Assembly (NCBI RefSeq): GCF_041435015.1
Contig: NZ_CP107989.1
Location: 5,022,001-5,086,000, forward strand
Length of the DNA: 64,000 nucleotides
Source of the DNA: Streptomyces canus
Lineage (GTDB): Bacteria > Actinomycetota > Actinomycetes > Streptomycetales > Streptomycetaceae
Direction: 5' to 3'
The position numbers and the translations under genes are program-made. Shown piece after piece: positions 1 to 8,231 of this stretch (the stretch's first letter is position 1; each line of letters opens with the position of its first letter). The notes under the pieces were generated by a model, which searched no databases, was not told the DNA's origin, and saw only the letters and a program-made list of their open reading frames with translations.

Positions 1-108
1 GACGAGTACGGACGTCTGCGGACCATCAGCACAGGTGGAAGGCACACCACCCCAAGGCCCAGCCACCACCCAAGTTGCTTCGGGACGAAGCAGTCGCTCG
101 GTCGAGGC

Positions 109-810
109 ATGAGTGCTCGCGATGGGGACCCAGCTCGTCCAAAACCCACTCACACCGAGGCTTCTGGCGCTGGCATGCTGGCAAGTCCGAGTATCGGACC
201 GCAGCCCCAGGGGGACAGCTTGATCGTGAACCGGCGTATCGGCAGCGAACAGCCTGATGAGTACGACGAGCTAGAACGGCACCTCACCCAGAAGCTCAAC
301 GTCCCGCTCGACTGGCCCGAAGATAGCGGCCTCACTGTCAGCCACGTTGCCAAAATCGCCGCTGCTGCAACCTGTGACACCGCGTACAGCCAAGCTGCCA
401 ACGGTCACTTGATCGACCTGTTCGCGGCGCTTCCGTTGCCGGGAACCACAGAAGGGAAGGACTTCTGGGAGCGCATCCGCGACACCGGAGGCAGCGCAGC
501 CTGGAACATCCATCCTGCCAACATGGGCGGGCCCTTCTTCGACCGTATCCATGACGGCAACGAGAGCGGCATCGCCTCCCGCGTCCTGAGCTTCCTGGAG
601 GAGCTGACGCCAGCTCAGCGCACGGCTGTGGCAGAAGCCATCGGCTCAGTCCTCGACAACGGCACCATTGGCGTCAGTGGTCGCTACGGGGGCGAGATGT
701 GGCTACGGGACGCAGAGATGAGCGCATGGCGCGTCGCGCTGGCCAGTCGGCGGGAGCTCGAAACGGCACAGGACCGTGAGCGATTCTTCGAAGCATGGCG
801 CCGCGCCTGA
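109..810 (+). CDS. Hypothetical protein, 233 aa or shorter
   Basis: I do not recognise a family. The product is soluble, with no signal peptide or membrane segment. Its middle is an ordinary globular sequence (aromatic residues around 'FWERIRDTGG' and 'PANMGGPFFDR'), and it ends in a charged helix 'RERFFEAWRRA'. The start is uncertain. ATG 109 is preceded only by a weak GTCGAGG. TTG 220 has a better ribosome site, AGGGGGA, and would give a protein about 37 residues shorter. The frame also stays open upstream to base 1, so the gene could begin outside the window. Roughly 900 bases without a gene follow. Confidence 0.6.
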   Translation: MSARDGDPARPKPTHTEASGAGMLASPSIGPQPQGDSLIVNRRIGSEQPDEYDELERHLTQKLNVPLDWPEDSGLTVSHVAKIAAAATCDTAYSQAANGHLIDLFAALPLPGTTEGKDFWERIRDTGGSAAWNIHPANMGGPFFDRIHDGNESGIASRVLSFLEELTPAQRTAVAEAIGSVLDNGTIGVSGRYGGEMWLRDAEMSAWRVALASRRELETAQDRERFFEAWRRA

Positions 811-1715
811 CCGCCTGGCGCACCTCAAGTCTCGTACAGCAGAGAAGTACCGCAACCACAGCAACCAACCCCGTCTAACAGGATCCGCCCATGGCTCCTC
901 AACGACCGGTCTGCCCCTCACTGACCGATCCACATAGAGCTACGGATCAGAAGGTTCCGGCATCAACGACGGCCGGACGGGGGGATACGCCGACAACCCT
1001 GTGATGTGTGCACTGCGCCGCGAGAACCGCGAAACATCGGATGCCCGAAATGTGCACCAGGCATAGCATGAAAGCGGGTCGGCACACTCTCACGTGCGAC
1101 CGGCCCGGAAGGGCGACCCCGGTGTGTATACGCCGGGGTCGTTGAAGCACGGCGGACGCGGCCGGCCCAGCACGGCGTGATCGTTCCGCCGAAGTCCGGA
1201 GTGGCGCGGCCACGGCGTCGTGGACCCGACATGGCGCAGGATCGGCATTCTGGAAGCGGTCTGCGCGAACACCGCGACCGACCAGTCGCCAACGGCCACC
1301 ATCGGCCCCCCTGTGATCAGGTCCGAGGGCCCGGACCCGGCCCGCTGACCGGTCGGCCTCCCCCTGTCTCCGTCGGCCCAAGCCTTTGTGGTGAACGGAA
1401 TTCGGGGGCGACATGCTGCCCATGGCGCAATCGGCGCGTTGGACCGGTCGGCGATGCGAGCCTGTGCCGGTCGACGGCGTCGTCCCGCGCTGATCGCGTG
1501 CCTGCTGGTGGATCCGAGAGGGGCAGGGTGTGCGTTGCTACGGGCACCGCGTCGGGATACGTCGTCGGGGTGCCGGCGGCGCTGTTCCGGCCGCCACCGC
1601 CCCGCATCGGCTGTGGTGGGACGAGGCCGGGGCACCGGGCCTCCCGGCGAACACCGCGTGGACGCAGCCACCCCGCTGAGTTCCTCATGTCAGAGGACGA
1701 AGGGAAGCAGAAGCC
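811..1715. other. 905-base gap with no convincing gene
   Basis: Several open frames cross this stretch on both strands, but their translations are Arg/Pro/Gly-rich with no recognisable domain, as expected of chance frames in GC-rich DNA. One plus-strand frame ends at 1719 and overlaps the next start by ATGA, but it does not read like a protein. The stretch holds one clear hairpin (1114-1141) and presumably the promoter of the phosphatase gene that follows. Confidence 0.5.
1114..1141. terminator. Hairpin, possible terminator
   Basis: CGACCCCGG at 1114-1122 pairs perfectly with CCGGGGTCG at 1133-1141 around a 10-base loop. It lies about 300 bases after the stop of the first gene and has no T-run, as is common in Streptomyces. 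Its role as a terminator is inference. Confidence 0.4.
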
Positions 1716-2957
1716 ATGACGGACCGTGGGCGAAGGCCGGACAGGGTCGGGGTGGACCGGTCCGAGGGGTTCGGCGAACGGCTGCTCGGGGTGCTGCTGG
1801 ACCGCGCACACGAGATGCCGCCGGAGTTGATCGCCCCGCTCGTCGCGGAAGAGGTGGCCAGGGTCGGGGGGCGAGAGGTCTCCATCCTCCTGCAGGACTA
1901 CGAACAGGTGCTGCTGGTGCCGCTGCCGGGCCGGCGGCTGAAGGTCGGCGGCCCCGAGCCGGTCGAGGACTCCCCCGCCGGCGAGGCGTTCCTGGGCCGC
2001 AGAACGGTGGAGGTGCCGAAGGACGGCAGTGTGCGGATGTACCTGCCGCTGCTGGACGGAAGCGACCAGATCGGGGTGATGGCCGTCACCCTGGACCACG
2101 TCGATGACGACGACCGGCGCCTGCTGCGCAGACTCGCCGGTCTGGTCGCGGACATGATCGTCACCAAGGACGCCTATACCGACCAGTTCTTCCAGGCCCG
2201 CCGCAGCGCCCCGATGAGCGTGGCCGCGGAGATCCAGTGGTCGTTGCTGCCCCCACTGTCGATGACGATTCCGCAGGTCGAGGTGGCCGGGATCCTGGAG
2301 CCCGCCTACGACGTGGCCGGCGACAGCTTCGACTACGCCCTCAACGGCGACGTCCTGCACGTGGCCATGATCGACGCGATGGGTCACGGGCTGGACGCGG
2401 CGACCATGGCGACGGTGGCCATCGGCGCCTATCGCCACACGCGGCGGGCCCACACCGATCTGTCCCAGGTGTACGCGTTCATGGACAGAGCCATCAACGA
2501 GCAGTTCGGCCCCGACCACTTCGTCACCGCGCAGATGATGATTCTGGACATCACCACCGGCCGACTGCAGTGGGTCAACGCAGGCCACCCGGCTCCACTT
2601 CTGATCCGGGACCGCGCCGTGGTGGACCGGCTGGAGAGCCCGACCACGTTGCCGGTCGGCTTCGGCGGTGAGGAGCCGGTGGTCAGCGAGCGGATGCTGC
2701 GACCCGGCGACCGGCTGCTGTGCTTCACCGACGGCCTCATCGAGGAGCACCACGCCAGCGGGGAACAGTTCGGAGAGGAACAGCTCGTCGAATGGACCAA
2801 CCGGATCCTCCGCGACCGCACGGAGGTACGGGCGGTGGTGCGAGCGCTCTCCCACGCCCTCAAACACGAACGCGGCGGCACCACGACCGACGACGCGACC
2901 ATCTTCCTCGTCGAGTGGCGAGGCGGCGACGCCGATCACCTCGCCACCCTCGACTGA
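1716..2957 (+). CDS. GAF-domain SpoIIE/PP2C-type serine phosphatase
   Basis: A cytoplasmic metal-dependent phosphoserine phosphatase of the SpoIIE/RsbU type, 413 aa. Residues about 35-150 look like a divergent GAF sensor domain; about 165-405 form the PP2C domain. Metal-binding acidic motifs are visible: GDSFDY near 202, DAMGHGLDA near 220, FTDGLIEE near 337 and DDATIFLVEW near 391. The family normally dephosphorylates anti-anti-sigma factors in partner-switching circuits, and no such partner lies nearby. ATG 1716 has GAAGGGAAG upstream and overlaps the stop of a non-convincing upstream frame. The domain assignment is firm; substrate and sensed signal are unknown. Confidence 0.88.
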   Translation: MTDRGRRPDRVGVDRSEGFGERLLGVLLDRAHEMPPELIAPLVAEEVARVGGREVSILLQDYEQVLLVPLPGRRLKVGGPEPVEDSPAGEAFLGRRTVEVPKDGSVRMYLPLLDGSDQIGVMAVTLDHVDDDDRRLLRRLAGLVADMIVTKDAYTDQFFQARRSAPMSVAAEIQWSLLPPLSMTIPQVEVAGILEPAYDVAGDSFDYALNGDVLHVAMIDAMGHGLDAATMATVAIGAYRHTRRAHTDLSQVYAFMDRAINEQFGPDHFVTAQMMILDITTGRLQWVNAGHPAPLLIRDRAVVDRLESPTTLPVGFGGEEPVVSERMLRPGDRLLCFTDGLIEEHHASGEQFGEEQLVEWTNRILRDRTEVRAVVRALSHALKHERGGTTTDDATIFLVEWRGGDADHLATLD

Positions 2958-3011
2958 GCGCGACGATGCACCGGCTCCCTCGCTGAGGCCTGCCGCCGAC
3001 CTGGGGTTTCG

Positions 3012-3038
3012 CGCCCAAGGTCGCAGATACCTTGGGCG
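3012..3038 (+). terminator. Hairpin terminator after the SpoIIE phosphatase gene
   Basis: CGCCCAAGGT (3012-3021) and ACCTTGGGCG (3029-3038) form a perfect 10-bp stem with a 7-base loop, 54 bases past the stop codon. The rest of the 2958-3389 gap shows no gene. Confidence 0.6.
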
Positions 3039-3389
3039 ACAGCCCTCGCCCGGTCCAGCGGGCCGCCCCGCCAGCCCGGGAAGCGCTCCCTCGGGGCGCC
3101 GGGCCGATGGCGGAATCGGGGGCGGGACCGTCACGACGCACCGAACCGAAAGGGCGCGAACCCGATGTGATGGCGGTCAAGCGAACGGGCGCGCGGCGAT
3201 CTCCTGCGTACGGAAAAGGCTGTGGCGGCGGATGCGACGCGCCCTGGCCTGGCCGTCAGGCCGCGGTGGGTAGGCGTGGCCGGGCAGGGCTTCATGGTCG
3301 CCGACCCGTTCGAGGTCCGCTAGTGACGTGAGGAACGGGTCAGGCCCGAAGCATCTGTGAGAGAGACGTGGACCTGCCTCCGCACGCGG

Positions 3390-4184
3390 TCATATGACTG
3401 CCAGGAGGATGGCCGTGTAGTGCGCGATGAAGGCCGCGATGGTCAGGGCGTGGAAGACCTCGTGGAAGCCGAACCAGGCCGGTGAGGGGTCGGGGCGCTT
3501 GAGTCCGTAGACGACGGCGCCCGCGGTGTAGAGCAGACCGCCGGCGATGACGAGTACGACGACCGCGGTGCCGCCGGTGCGTGCGAAGTCGGGCAGGTTG
3601 AAGACGGCGACCCAGCCCAGCGCGATGTAGCACGGGGTGTACAGCCAGCGGGGAGCCCCGATCCACAGGATGCGGAAGGCGATGCCGGCCAGGGCACCCG
3701 CCCACACCACGGCCAGCAGCACCCGTTGCCGACCCGCGGGCAACAGCAGTACCGCCAGCGGGGTGTAGGTGCCGGCGATGATCAGGAAGATGTTCGCGTG
3801 GTCCAGCCGCCGCAGGAGGGCCTCCCCGCGCGGACCCCACGTTCCGCGGTGGTATACCCCGCTGGTGCCGAACAGCAGACAGGCCGACAGCGCGTACACC
3901 GAGCAGGCCGCCACTGCCGCCGCCGAGCGCGAGACGGCGATCAGGACGATGCCGCCGACCAGAGACAGGGGGAACACGCCGGCGTGCAGCCAGCCGCGCA
4001 TCCTCGGCTTCAGCGCAGCCGCCGTCCGCTCCACCCCGCCTTCCAGGCCGACGGCGGCAGCCGGCCGGCCGGTTGGGCCGGCAGGCGCATCGACCACGGG
4101 GGTGCGCAGGGCGTCGGGAGTGGTGCCGGGGCGGGGCTGGGGATCGCGCCCGAGTGCCGGCGGCTGAGTGTCTTCGGCGGTCAT
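3390..4184 (-). CDS. Hemolysin III (TrhA/PAQR-like) family integral membrane protein
   Basis: Seven membrane segments fill the C-terminal 200 residues after a Pro/Ala-rich cytoplasmic N-terminus. Family residues are clear: a Ser-x3-His in 'SGVYHR', an Asp-His pair in 'RRLDHAN', and two His in 'WFGFHEVFHAL'. These form the metal site shared with PAQR receptors. Bacterial members are linked to membrane-energy and lipid homeostasis rather than real haemolysis. I chose ATG 4184; GTG 4226 would add 14 residues, and neither has a strong ribosome site. It sits about 60 bases downstream of the MerR gene on the same strand, so the two are probably co-transcribed. Confidence 0.88.
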   Translation of the reverse strand: MTAEDTQPPALGRDPQPRPGTTPDALRTPVVDAPAGPTGRPAAAVGLEGGVERTAAALKPRMRGWLHAGVFPLSLVGGIVLIAVSRSAAAVAACSVYALSACLLFGTSGVYHRGTWGPRGEALLRRLDHANIFLIIAGTYTPLAVLLLPAGRQRVLLAVVWAGALAGIAFRILWIGAPRWLYTPCYIALGWVAVFNLPDFARTGGTAVVVLVIAGGLLYTAGAVVYGLKRPDPSPAWFGFHEVFHALTIAAFIAHYTAILLAVI

Positions 4185-4243
4185 GCGCTCGTCTTCTGAA
4201 ATCGGCGGATCAGTGCGGCCTGCCACTCGCTGCGGGCTGCGGG

Positions 4244-4576
4244 TCAGATGCCGGCCGTGTGCCGGGAGGCGGCGCGGCGGTACTCGGCGTTGATGCGCTG
4301 GGCTTCTTCGAGCTGGTCTTCGAGGATGATGATGCGGCAGGCAGCCTCGATGGGGGTGCCGTGGTCGACGAGTTCCCGGGCGCGGGCGGCGATCCGCAGC
4401 TGGTAGCGGGAGTAGCGGCGATGTCCGCCCTCGGAGCGGAGCGGGGTGATGAGGCGGGCTTCGCCGAGGGCGCGGAGGAAGCTGGGGGTGGTGCCGAGCA
4501 TCTCGGCAGCTCGCCCCATGGTGAAGGCGGGGTAATCGTCGTCGTCGAGACGGCCGAAGGAATCGCCTGCTGTCAT
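4244..4576 (-). CDS. Small MerR-family transcriptional regulator
   Basis: A 110-aa single-domain MerR-type DNA-binding protein. The winged helix-turn-helix is visible in 'FTMGRAAEMLGTTPSFLRAL' followed by 'GHRRYSRYQL', the family's wing signature. A short helix follows ('EAACRIIILEDQLEEAQ') but no ligand-binding domain, as in BldC-like minimal MerR proteins. ATG 4576 is chosen because GAGAGGTGAG lies directly upstream; GTG 4597 would add seven residues. Upstream lie a 32-bp perfect palindrome and about 600 bases of structured non-coding sequence, suggesting heavy transcriptional or post-transcriptional control. The partner hemolysin III-like gene follows. The target is unknown. Confidence 0.85.
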   Translation of the reverse strand: MTAGDSFGRLDDDDYPAFTMGRAAEMLGTTPSFLRALGEARLITPLRSEGGHRRYSRYQLRIAARARELVDHGTPIEAACRIIILEDQLEEAQRINAEYRRAASRHTAGI

Positions 4577-4602
4577 CTCACCTCTCTGCGGAAACACGTG
4601 GA

Positions 4603-4634
4603 GGGGTCCTGGTGCCGTACGGCACCAGGACCCC
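4603..4634. promoter_or_regulatory. 32-bp perfect palindrome upstream of the MerR gene
   Basis: The two 16-bp halves are exact reverse complements centred on CCGTACGG, with outer arms GGGGTCCTGG/CCAGGACCCC. In RNA it would fold as a very stable hairpin ending 27 nt before the MerR start codon. It could be an attenuator or terminator inside the leader, or a DNA operator (MerR proteins bind palindromes). The sequence alone does not decide. Confidence 0.7.
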
Positions 4635-5089
4635 GAAGGAACTTGCTACACCATCTGCCGGCCCTGGTACTGCGCCGGCCTTCTGTGTCCGCCGACCCGA
4701 CCGAGACGCTGTCGGGGGCGCGGGGATCGCTGTTGCTCGACCGGAGACCACCTCACTGTCGATGTCCTGCGGTACCCGGACTCAAGACGTCCGCCCGGGC
4801 GATCCTGATGGCGCTCGGCTCCTCCGTTCTTCCCTCTGAACCAATCACTTGCCAAACGGGAACTGCGTACTGCTTGCACTGCTGATACTGCTTCCCGATG
4901 CGCGCGCCCGCAGCCGACGCCTTCACCGAGGTACCGCTCACTGACTTCACTGCTGGGTACTGCGAATGGCGGCCCCTGATCACTGCGGGCCACCCGGTCC
5001 GGTCGTCAGCCCCGTCGCCGTCCTGCAACAACCCTGGCTTCGGAACTCCACCACCGCACCGTCCTGCGCACTGCAACTACGTACTGCTG

Positions 5090-5112
5090 CCCGGCAGTTC
5101 GTGTCTGCCGGG
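5090..5112. terminator. 8-bp hairpin with pyrimidine-rich flank
   Basis: CCCGGCAG (5090-5097) and CTGCCGGG (5105-5112) enclose a 7-base loop. On the plus strand it is followed by CCCTTCTGTCTCTCT, like an intrinsic terminator. On the minus strand it would be a leader hairpin near the proposed transcript start. Confidence 0.45.
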
Positions 5113-5190
5113 CCCTTCTGTCTCTCTGGGCTACGAGAGAAACCATAACTATGGCGCCACCCAATGTCTACTCCAGCCACTATAGATTTT

Positions 5191-5814
5191 TGCGCGTTCG
5201 ACGGTGAGGTAATCCGCCTCGAACGGCGATGGAGGACTGGCCGCCGACGATGAGAGACCAGGGTGGCCTGATGGACGCGATGAGCGGCAACGTCGCAACC
5301 GTCCGCTCCGCTCCATCCCTCGCCGGCGTGCGCGGAGCGCCCGGCACTTCCTCGAAGATGTCGACAGCGGTTCCACCAGACCCCCACCACAGCAACGGCA
5401 CAACGGATCTGCGCATTTCAGAAGGCATGAGGCCACACCCCCCAGCCCGCGAGGGTGCTGGCGTGCCTGCGGCGTTGCCGCCAGACGAACCACATGCCAA
5501 GAGCCAGGCAGGTGGCACCACCAGCGCCGAGAGCCACTGCATGAACGAGGGCACAGAGGCTGACGCGCCCGAGCGTCAGCGATCAGCCCAGAGGCGGCCG
5601 GAGCTGCTCGCCGACTACGGATGTCGCAGGCGGTCGACGAGTACAGCCCTCGCCGCCGCCCCCGCGGTGAGCGAGGCGATCAAGTGGGGCCGTCCCGCGT
5701 CGGGCGACCCGCTGCGCCGGGTGACGCGTTCCGGATGCGCGAGCGCGAGGGTCGCAGCGGGCTGTGGGGGTCACGGCGGCGGCCCCGCCGAGCAGCGGTG
5801 TTGTCCAGGCCCCG
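5191..5814. other. Gap of about 620 bases with no supported gene
   Basis: No frame here has a family signature. On the minus strand between about 5560 and 5430 one frame encodes a short hydrophobic stretch ('GGATCLALGMWFVWRQRRR') followed by a stop, which could be a tiny membrane peptide or a remnant. It has no good start site, so I do not call it. Confidence 0.4.
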
Positions 5815-6714
5815 TCAGCGGGTCCGGGCCGCCCCGGCCTCCCCCGTCCGGAAGCTCACCCCGCGCACCACAGCCACCGCCGTCAGCGCGACCGCCAGGC
5901 CCACCGCGGTCTGGGTCGTGAAGGGCTCGTCGAACATCACGGCTCCCCAGACCGCCGTGACCGGGGCCATGAGGAACATGAGGGTGTTGACCTCGGTGAC
6001 TCCGGAGCGTTGGAGGACGAGCCAGTACAGGCCGTAGCCGCCGAAGGTGGAGAGGGTCACGAGCCAGAGCGTCGCCAGCCAGAAGGAGCCGGTGGTGGGC
6101 GGGGTCGCGGTGCCGGTCGCCACCGCGGCGGTCGTGAAGACGAGGGCGCTCGTGGCGCAGTGGACGGTCATCGACACGGCCGGGGTCACCGAGGTGCGGG
6201 AGCGGCGGTCGAGGAAGGTGGCCGCGACCAGCGAGAGCATCCCCGCGAACGGGACGAGGTAGGTCCACCAGGCCACACCCGTGGTCGCCGCCGCGTCGGC
6301 CGTGGTGACCAGGGCGACCCCGGCGAGGCCCAGGCACAGTCCGAGCCACTGCCGGGCCGAGACGTACTCGCGCAGCAGCGGGCCGGCGAGCGCTCCCGCG
6401 ACCAGCGGCTGGGTGCCGTCGATCAGGGCCGTCGTACCGCTGGAGACGCCGAGCTGGATGGCGTAGTAGACGGTGAGCAGGTAGCCGCTCTGGGAGAGCA
6501 GTCCGATCAGGGCCTGGCGGGCGAGGTCGCGGGGCGCCAGGGCACGCCAGGGAGCGCGGCTCCGGTGGACGGCCACCGCGGTGAGGACGGCCGCCAGCGG
6601 CAGGAAGCGCCACATCAGGAGCGTCATCGCACCGGCCTCCTGCGTGCCGAGCTTGGCGCCGACGAATCCCGAGCTCCAGCACACGACGAAGGCGGCGGAG
6701 AGCAGGACGTTCAT
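5815..6714 (-). CDS. EamA/DMT-superfamily transporter
   Basis: About 300 aa with ten predicted membrane helices in two EamA repeats, the drug/metabolite transporter layout. The N-terminus 'LLSAAFVVCWSSGFVGAK' and the second-half 'APVTAVWGAVMFDEPFT' are typical of the family, which exports amino acids, drugs or other metabolites. ATG 6714 is preferred over the tandem GTG codons at 6726/6723; no clear ribosome site precedes any of them. It is divergent from a TetR gene across 78 bp carrying two operators, so it is very likely the regulated target. The substrate cannot be read from the sequence. Confidence 0.88.
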   Translation of the reverse strand: MNVLLSAAFVVCWSSGFVGAKLGTQEAGAMTLLMWRFLPLAAVLTAVAVHRSRAPWRALAPRDLARQALIGLLSQSGYLLTVYYAIQLGVSSGTTALIDGTQPLVAGALAGPLLREYVSARQWLGLCLGLAGVALVTTADAAATTGVAWWTYLVPFAGMLSLVAATFLDRRSRTSVTPAVSMTVHCATSALVFTTAAVATGTATPPTTGSFWLATLWLVTLSTFGGYGLYWLVLQRSGVTEVNTLMFLMAPVTAVWGAVMFDEPFTTQTAVGLAVALTAVAVVRGVSFRTGEAGAARTR

Positions 6715-6733
6715 GGGAGTCACCACCCGTGAC

Positions 6734-6749
6734 TAGACAGATCTGTATA
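6734..6749. promoter_or_regulatory. TetR operator, proximal to the EamA gene
   Basis: TAGACAGA/TCTGTATA is a 16-bp inverted repeat with one mismatch around ACAGATCTGT. It matches the half-sites of the second operator 32 bp away, and lies just upstream of the EamA start. Confidence 0.75.
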
Positions 6750-6754
6750 CCTCC

Positions 6755-6785
6755 TTGCCTCGACCACTATACAGATCGGTATAGT
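6755..6785 (+). promoter_or_regulatory. TetR operator overlapping the TetR promoter
   Basis: ACTATACAGA/TCGGTATAGT (6766-6785) is a 20-bp inverted repeat with one mismatch. Its right arm contains TATAGT (6780-6785), a good -10 box, with TTGCCT (6755-6760) as a possible -35. Transcription would start near the GTG start codon, so repressor bound here should block its own gene, and the mRNA may be leaderless. Confidence 0.7.
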
Positions 6786-6792
6786 CGGGAGG

Positions 6793-7371
6793 GTGGGAGA
6801 CAACGGTGGTGCACAGCAGGTACGGCGGATCGGCATGACCCCGGGTGCGCGGCGCGCCCTCGCGGCGGCGTCCCGGCTGTTCTACGAGCGGGGCATCCAC
6901 GCGGTCGGCGTGGACCTGATCGCCGCCGAGGCCGGGGTGACGAAGAAGACGCTCTACGACCGGTTCGGCTCCAAGGAGCAGATCGTCGTGGAGTACCTCG
7001 CCGACCGGGACGAACGCTGGCGGACGTATGTGATGGAGCGGCTGGAGGCGGCCGGGCCGGGGGCCGTCGACCGGGTCCGCGCGGTCTTCGACGCCTCCCG
7101 GGAGTGGATGGACGACAACAGCCCCAAAGGGTGCGCCATGGTCAACGCCCACGCCGAGATCAGTGACCCCGCCCATCCGGCGTACGCGATCATCACCGGT
7201 CAGAAGGCGTGGATGCTCCGGCTCTTCACCGATCTGGCCCCCGAGCAGGCCCGTACGCTCATGCTGCTGCACGAGGGTGCGCTGGTCGCCCACGGGCTGC
7301 ACGTCTTCGCCGACCCGATCGCGGTCGCCCGCGAGGAGGCGACCGCGCTGGTCGGCGGGCGGGGTGCGTAG
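6793..7371 (+). CDS. TetR-family repressor
   Basis: 192 aa. The N-terminal helix-turn-helix is clear ('GIHAVGVDLIAAEAGVTKKT' then 'LYDRFGSKEQIV'), followed by the helical TetR ligand-binding and dimer domain with 'NSPKGCAMVNAHAEI', typical of the YcdC/AcrR-like branch. The GTG at 6793 abuts GGGAGG with no spacer, so a leaderless start or the internal ATG 6835 are both possible. The divergent EamA transporter and two palindromes sharing the ACAGATCTGT core between the genes indicate repression of itself and the exporter, relieved by an unknown ligand. Confidence 0.9.
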   Translation: MGDNGGAQQVRRIGMTPGARRALAAASRLFYERGIHAVGVDLIAAEAGVTKKTLYDRFGSKEQIVVEYLADRDERWRTYVMERLEAAGPGAVDRVRAVFDASREWMDDNSPKGCAMVNAHAEISDPAHPAYAIITGQKAWMLRLFTDLAPEQARTLMLLHEGALVAHGLHVFADPIAVAREEATALVGGRGA

Positions 7372-7453
7372 ACGCGGCTCGGCGGCGGGTACTGCTTAAC
7401 CCATACGGCCCGGACCACTGGTGACCTCCGTGAACCCGGTGATCACTGGAGGC

Positions 7454-8227
7454 ATGACCCCGCCCCGCGCCGCCGCCTGCGCTCTCGCCCTCTGTGGGCT
7501 CCTCGCCGCCACCGCCTGTTCCGCTCTGTCCACCCCGCCCACCGCTCCCAGGCCGCCGATCACGCGGCCCACGAGCGCGCCGCCGTCCCCGAAGACGTCC
7601 GCCGCCCCCTCCTCCGCCCTCACCGAGGCCATGGCGCAGGCCGCGCTCGTCACCGACGCGGACCTCGGTGAGCCCTGGACGCCGACCCAGGGGGTGGCCA
7701 CCTGGCACGACGGGGTGCTGAAGGCGAAGGCCGACAAGCGGGAGTGTCAGCGGCTGCTCGACGCGCTGTACGCGGACGAGTTGTTCGGGGCCGACGCCCA
7801 GCCCCGTGCGGTCGTCGGCATGGACGACGAGTGGAACAAGGCGCAGATGCGGTACCAGGTGCTCGAGCGTCCGTCGGCGGAGATCGACAAGACCTTGGCC
7901 TGGCTGAAGGGCCTTCCGCGGACGTGCGCGCAGTTCGGGGCCACCACGACCACGGGGGCCGTCTTCGGGGTGCAGGTCACCGAGGCGCCGTTGCCGGAGG
8001 CGGGGGACGCCCGGCAGGGGCTGCGGGTGTGGCTGACCGGCCAGTCCCCGGACGGTCAACCGACGACGCTCACGCTGGACGTCGCCGCCGTCCGCGTCGG
8101 GGAGGACGCGATCAGTGTGACGAACGGCGGCTTCGGCGACGTACAGACGCAGGCCACGCAGACCGCCGTACAGCTGGGAGCCCAGCGGCTGACGCAGATC
8201 AGGAAGCAGGGGCGGGTGGAGATCTGA
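7454..8227 (+). CDS. Secreted lipoprotein of unknown function
   Basis: About 257 aa. The N-terminus is a lipoprotein signal: a short n-region, hydrophobic 'ACALALCGLLAATAC' with Cys as the likely lipidation site, then a Ser/Pro/Thr-rich spacer. The rest is a globular extracellular domain with no family I recognise; 'MAQAALVTDADLGEPWTPTQ' resembles actinobacterial sensor-like lipoproteins only loosely. ATG 7454 follows GGAGG very closely; in-frame GTG codons from 7421 are alternatives. It stands alone and ends 4 bases from the stop of the convergent GAF-ANTAR gene. Confidence 0.75.
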   Translation: MTPPRAAACALALCGLLAATACSALSTPPTAPRPPITRPTSAPPSPKTSAAPSSALTEAMAQAALVTDADLGEPWTPTQGVATWHDGVLKAKADKRECQRLLDALYADELFGADAQPRAVVGMDDEWNKAQMRYQVLERPSAEIDKTLAWLKGLPRTCAQFGATTTTGAVFGVQVTEAPLPEAGDARQGLRVWLTGQSPDGQPTTLTLDVAAVRVGEDAISVTNGGFGDVQTQATQTAVQLGAQRLTQIRKQGRVEI

Positions 8228-8231
8228 GCGG

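Larger units (their letters stand above)
4577..5190 (-). promoter_or_regulatory. Long structured upstream region of the MerR gene (candidate leader RNA)
   Basis: About 600 bases with no convincing gene. On the minus strand a TATAGT -10-like box lies at 5184-5179 in an AT-rich patch. Next come an inverted repeat CCATA/TATGG (5143-5154), an 8-bp hairpin (5090-5112), many GCAGT/CAGTAC-type repeats between about 5085 and 4860, and finally the 32-bp palindrome. The -35 element is weak. The organisation resembles a long regulatory 5' leader, but transcription across it is inferred. Confidence 0.4.

Noticed and set aside
1177..1719. A 180-codon frame overlapping the SpoIIE phosphatase start by ATGA
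   Set aside because: The overlap resembles translational coupling, but the sequence is Arg/Pro/Gly-rich without a domain and no ribosome site precedes its start.
4646..4993. A 115-codon minus-strand frame in the MerR upstream region
   Set aside because: No domain, Arg/Gln-rich, and it crosses the repeated GCAGT words. Better explained as non-coding leader.
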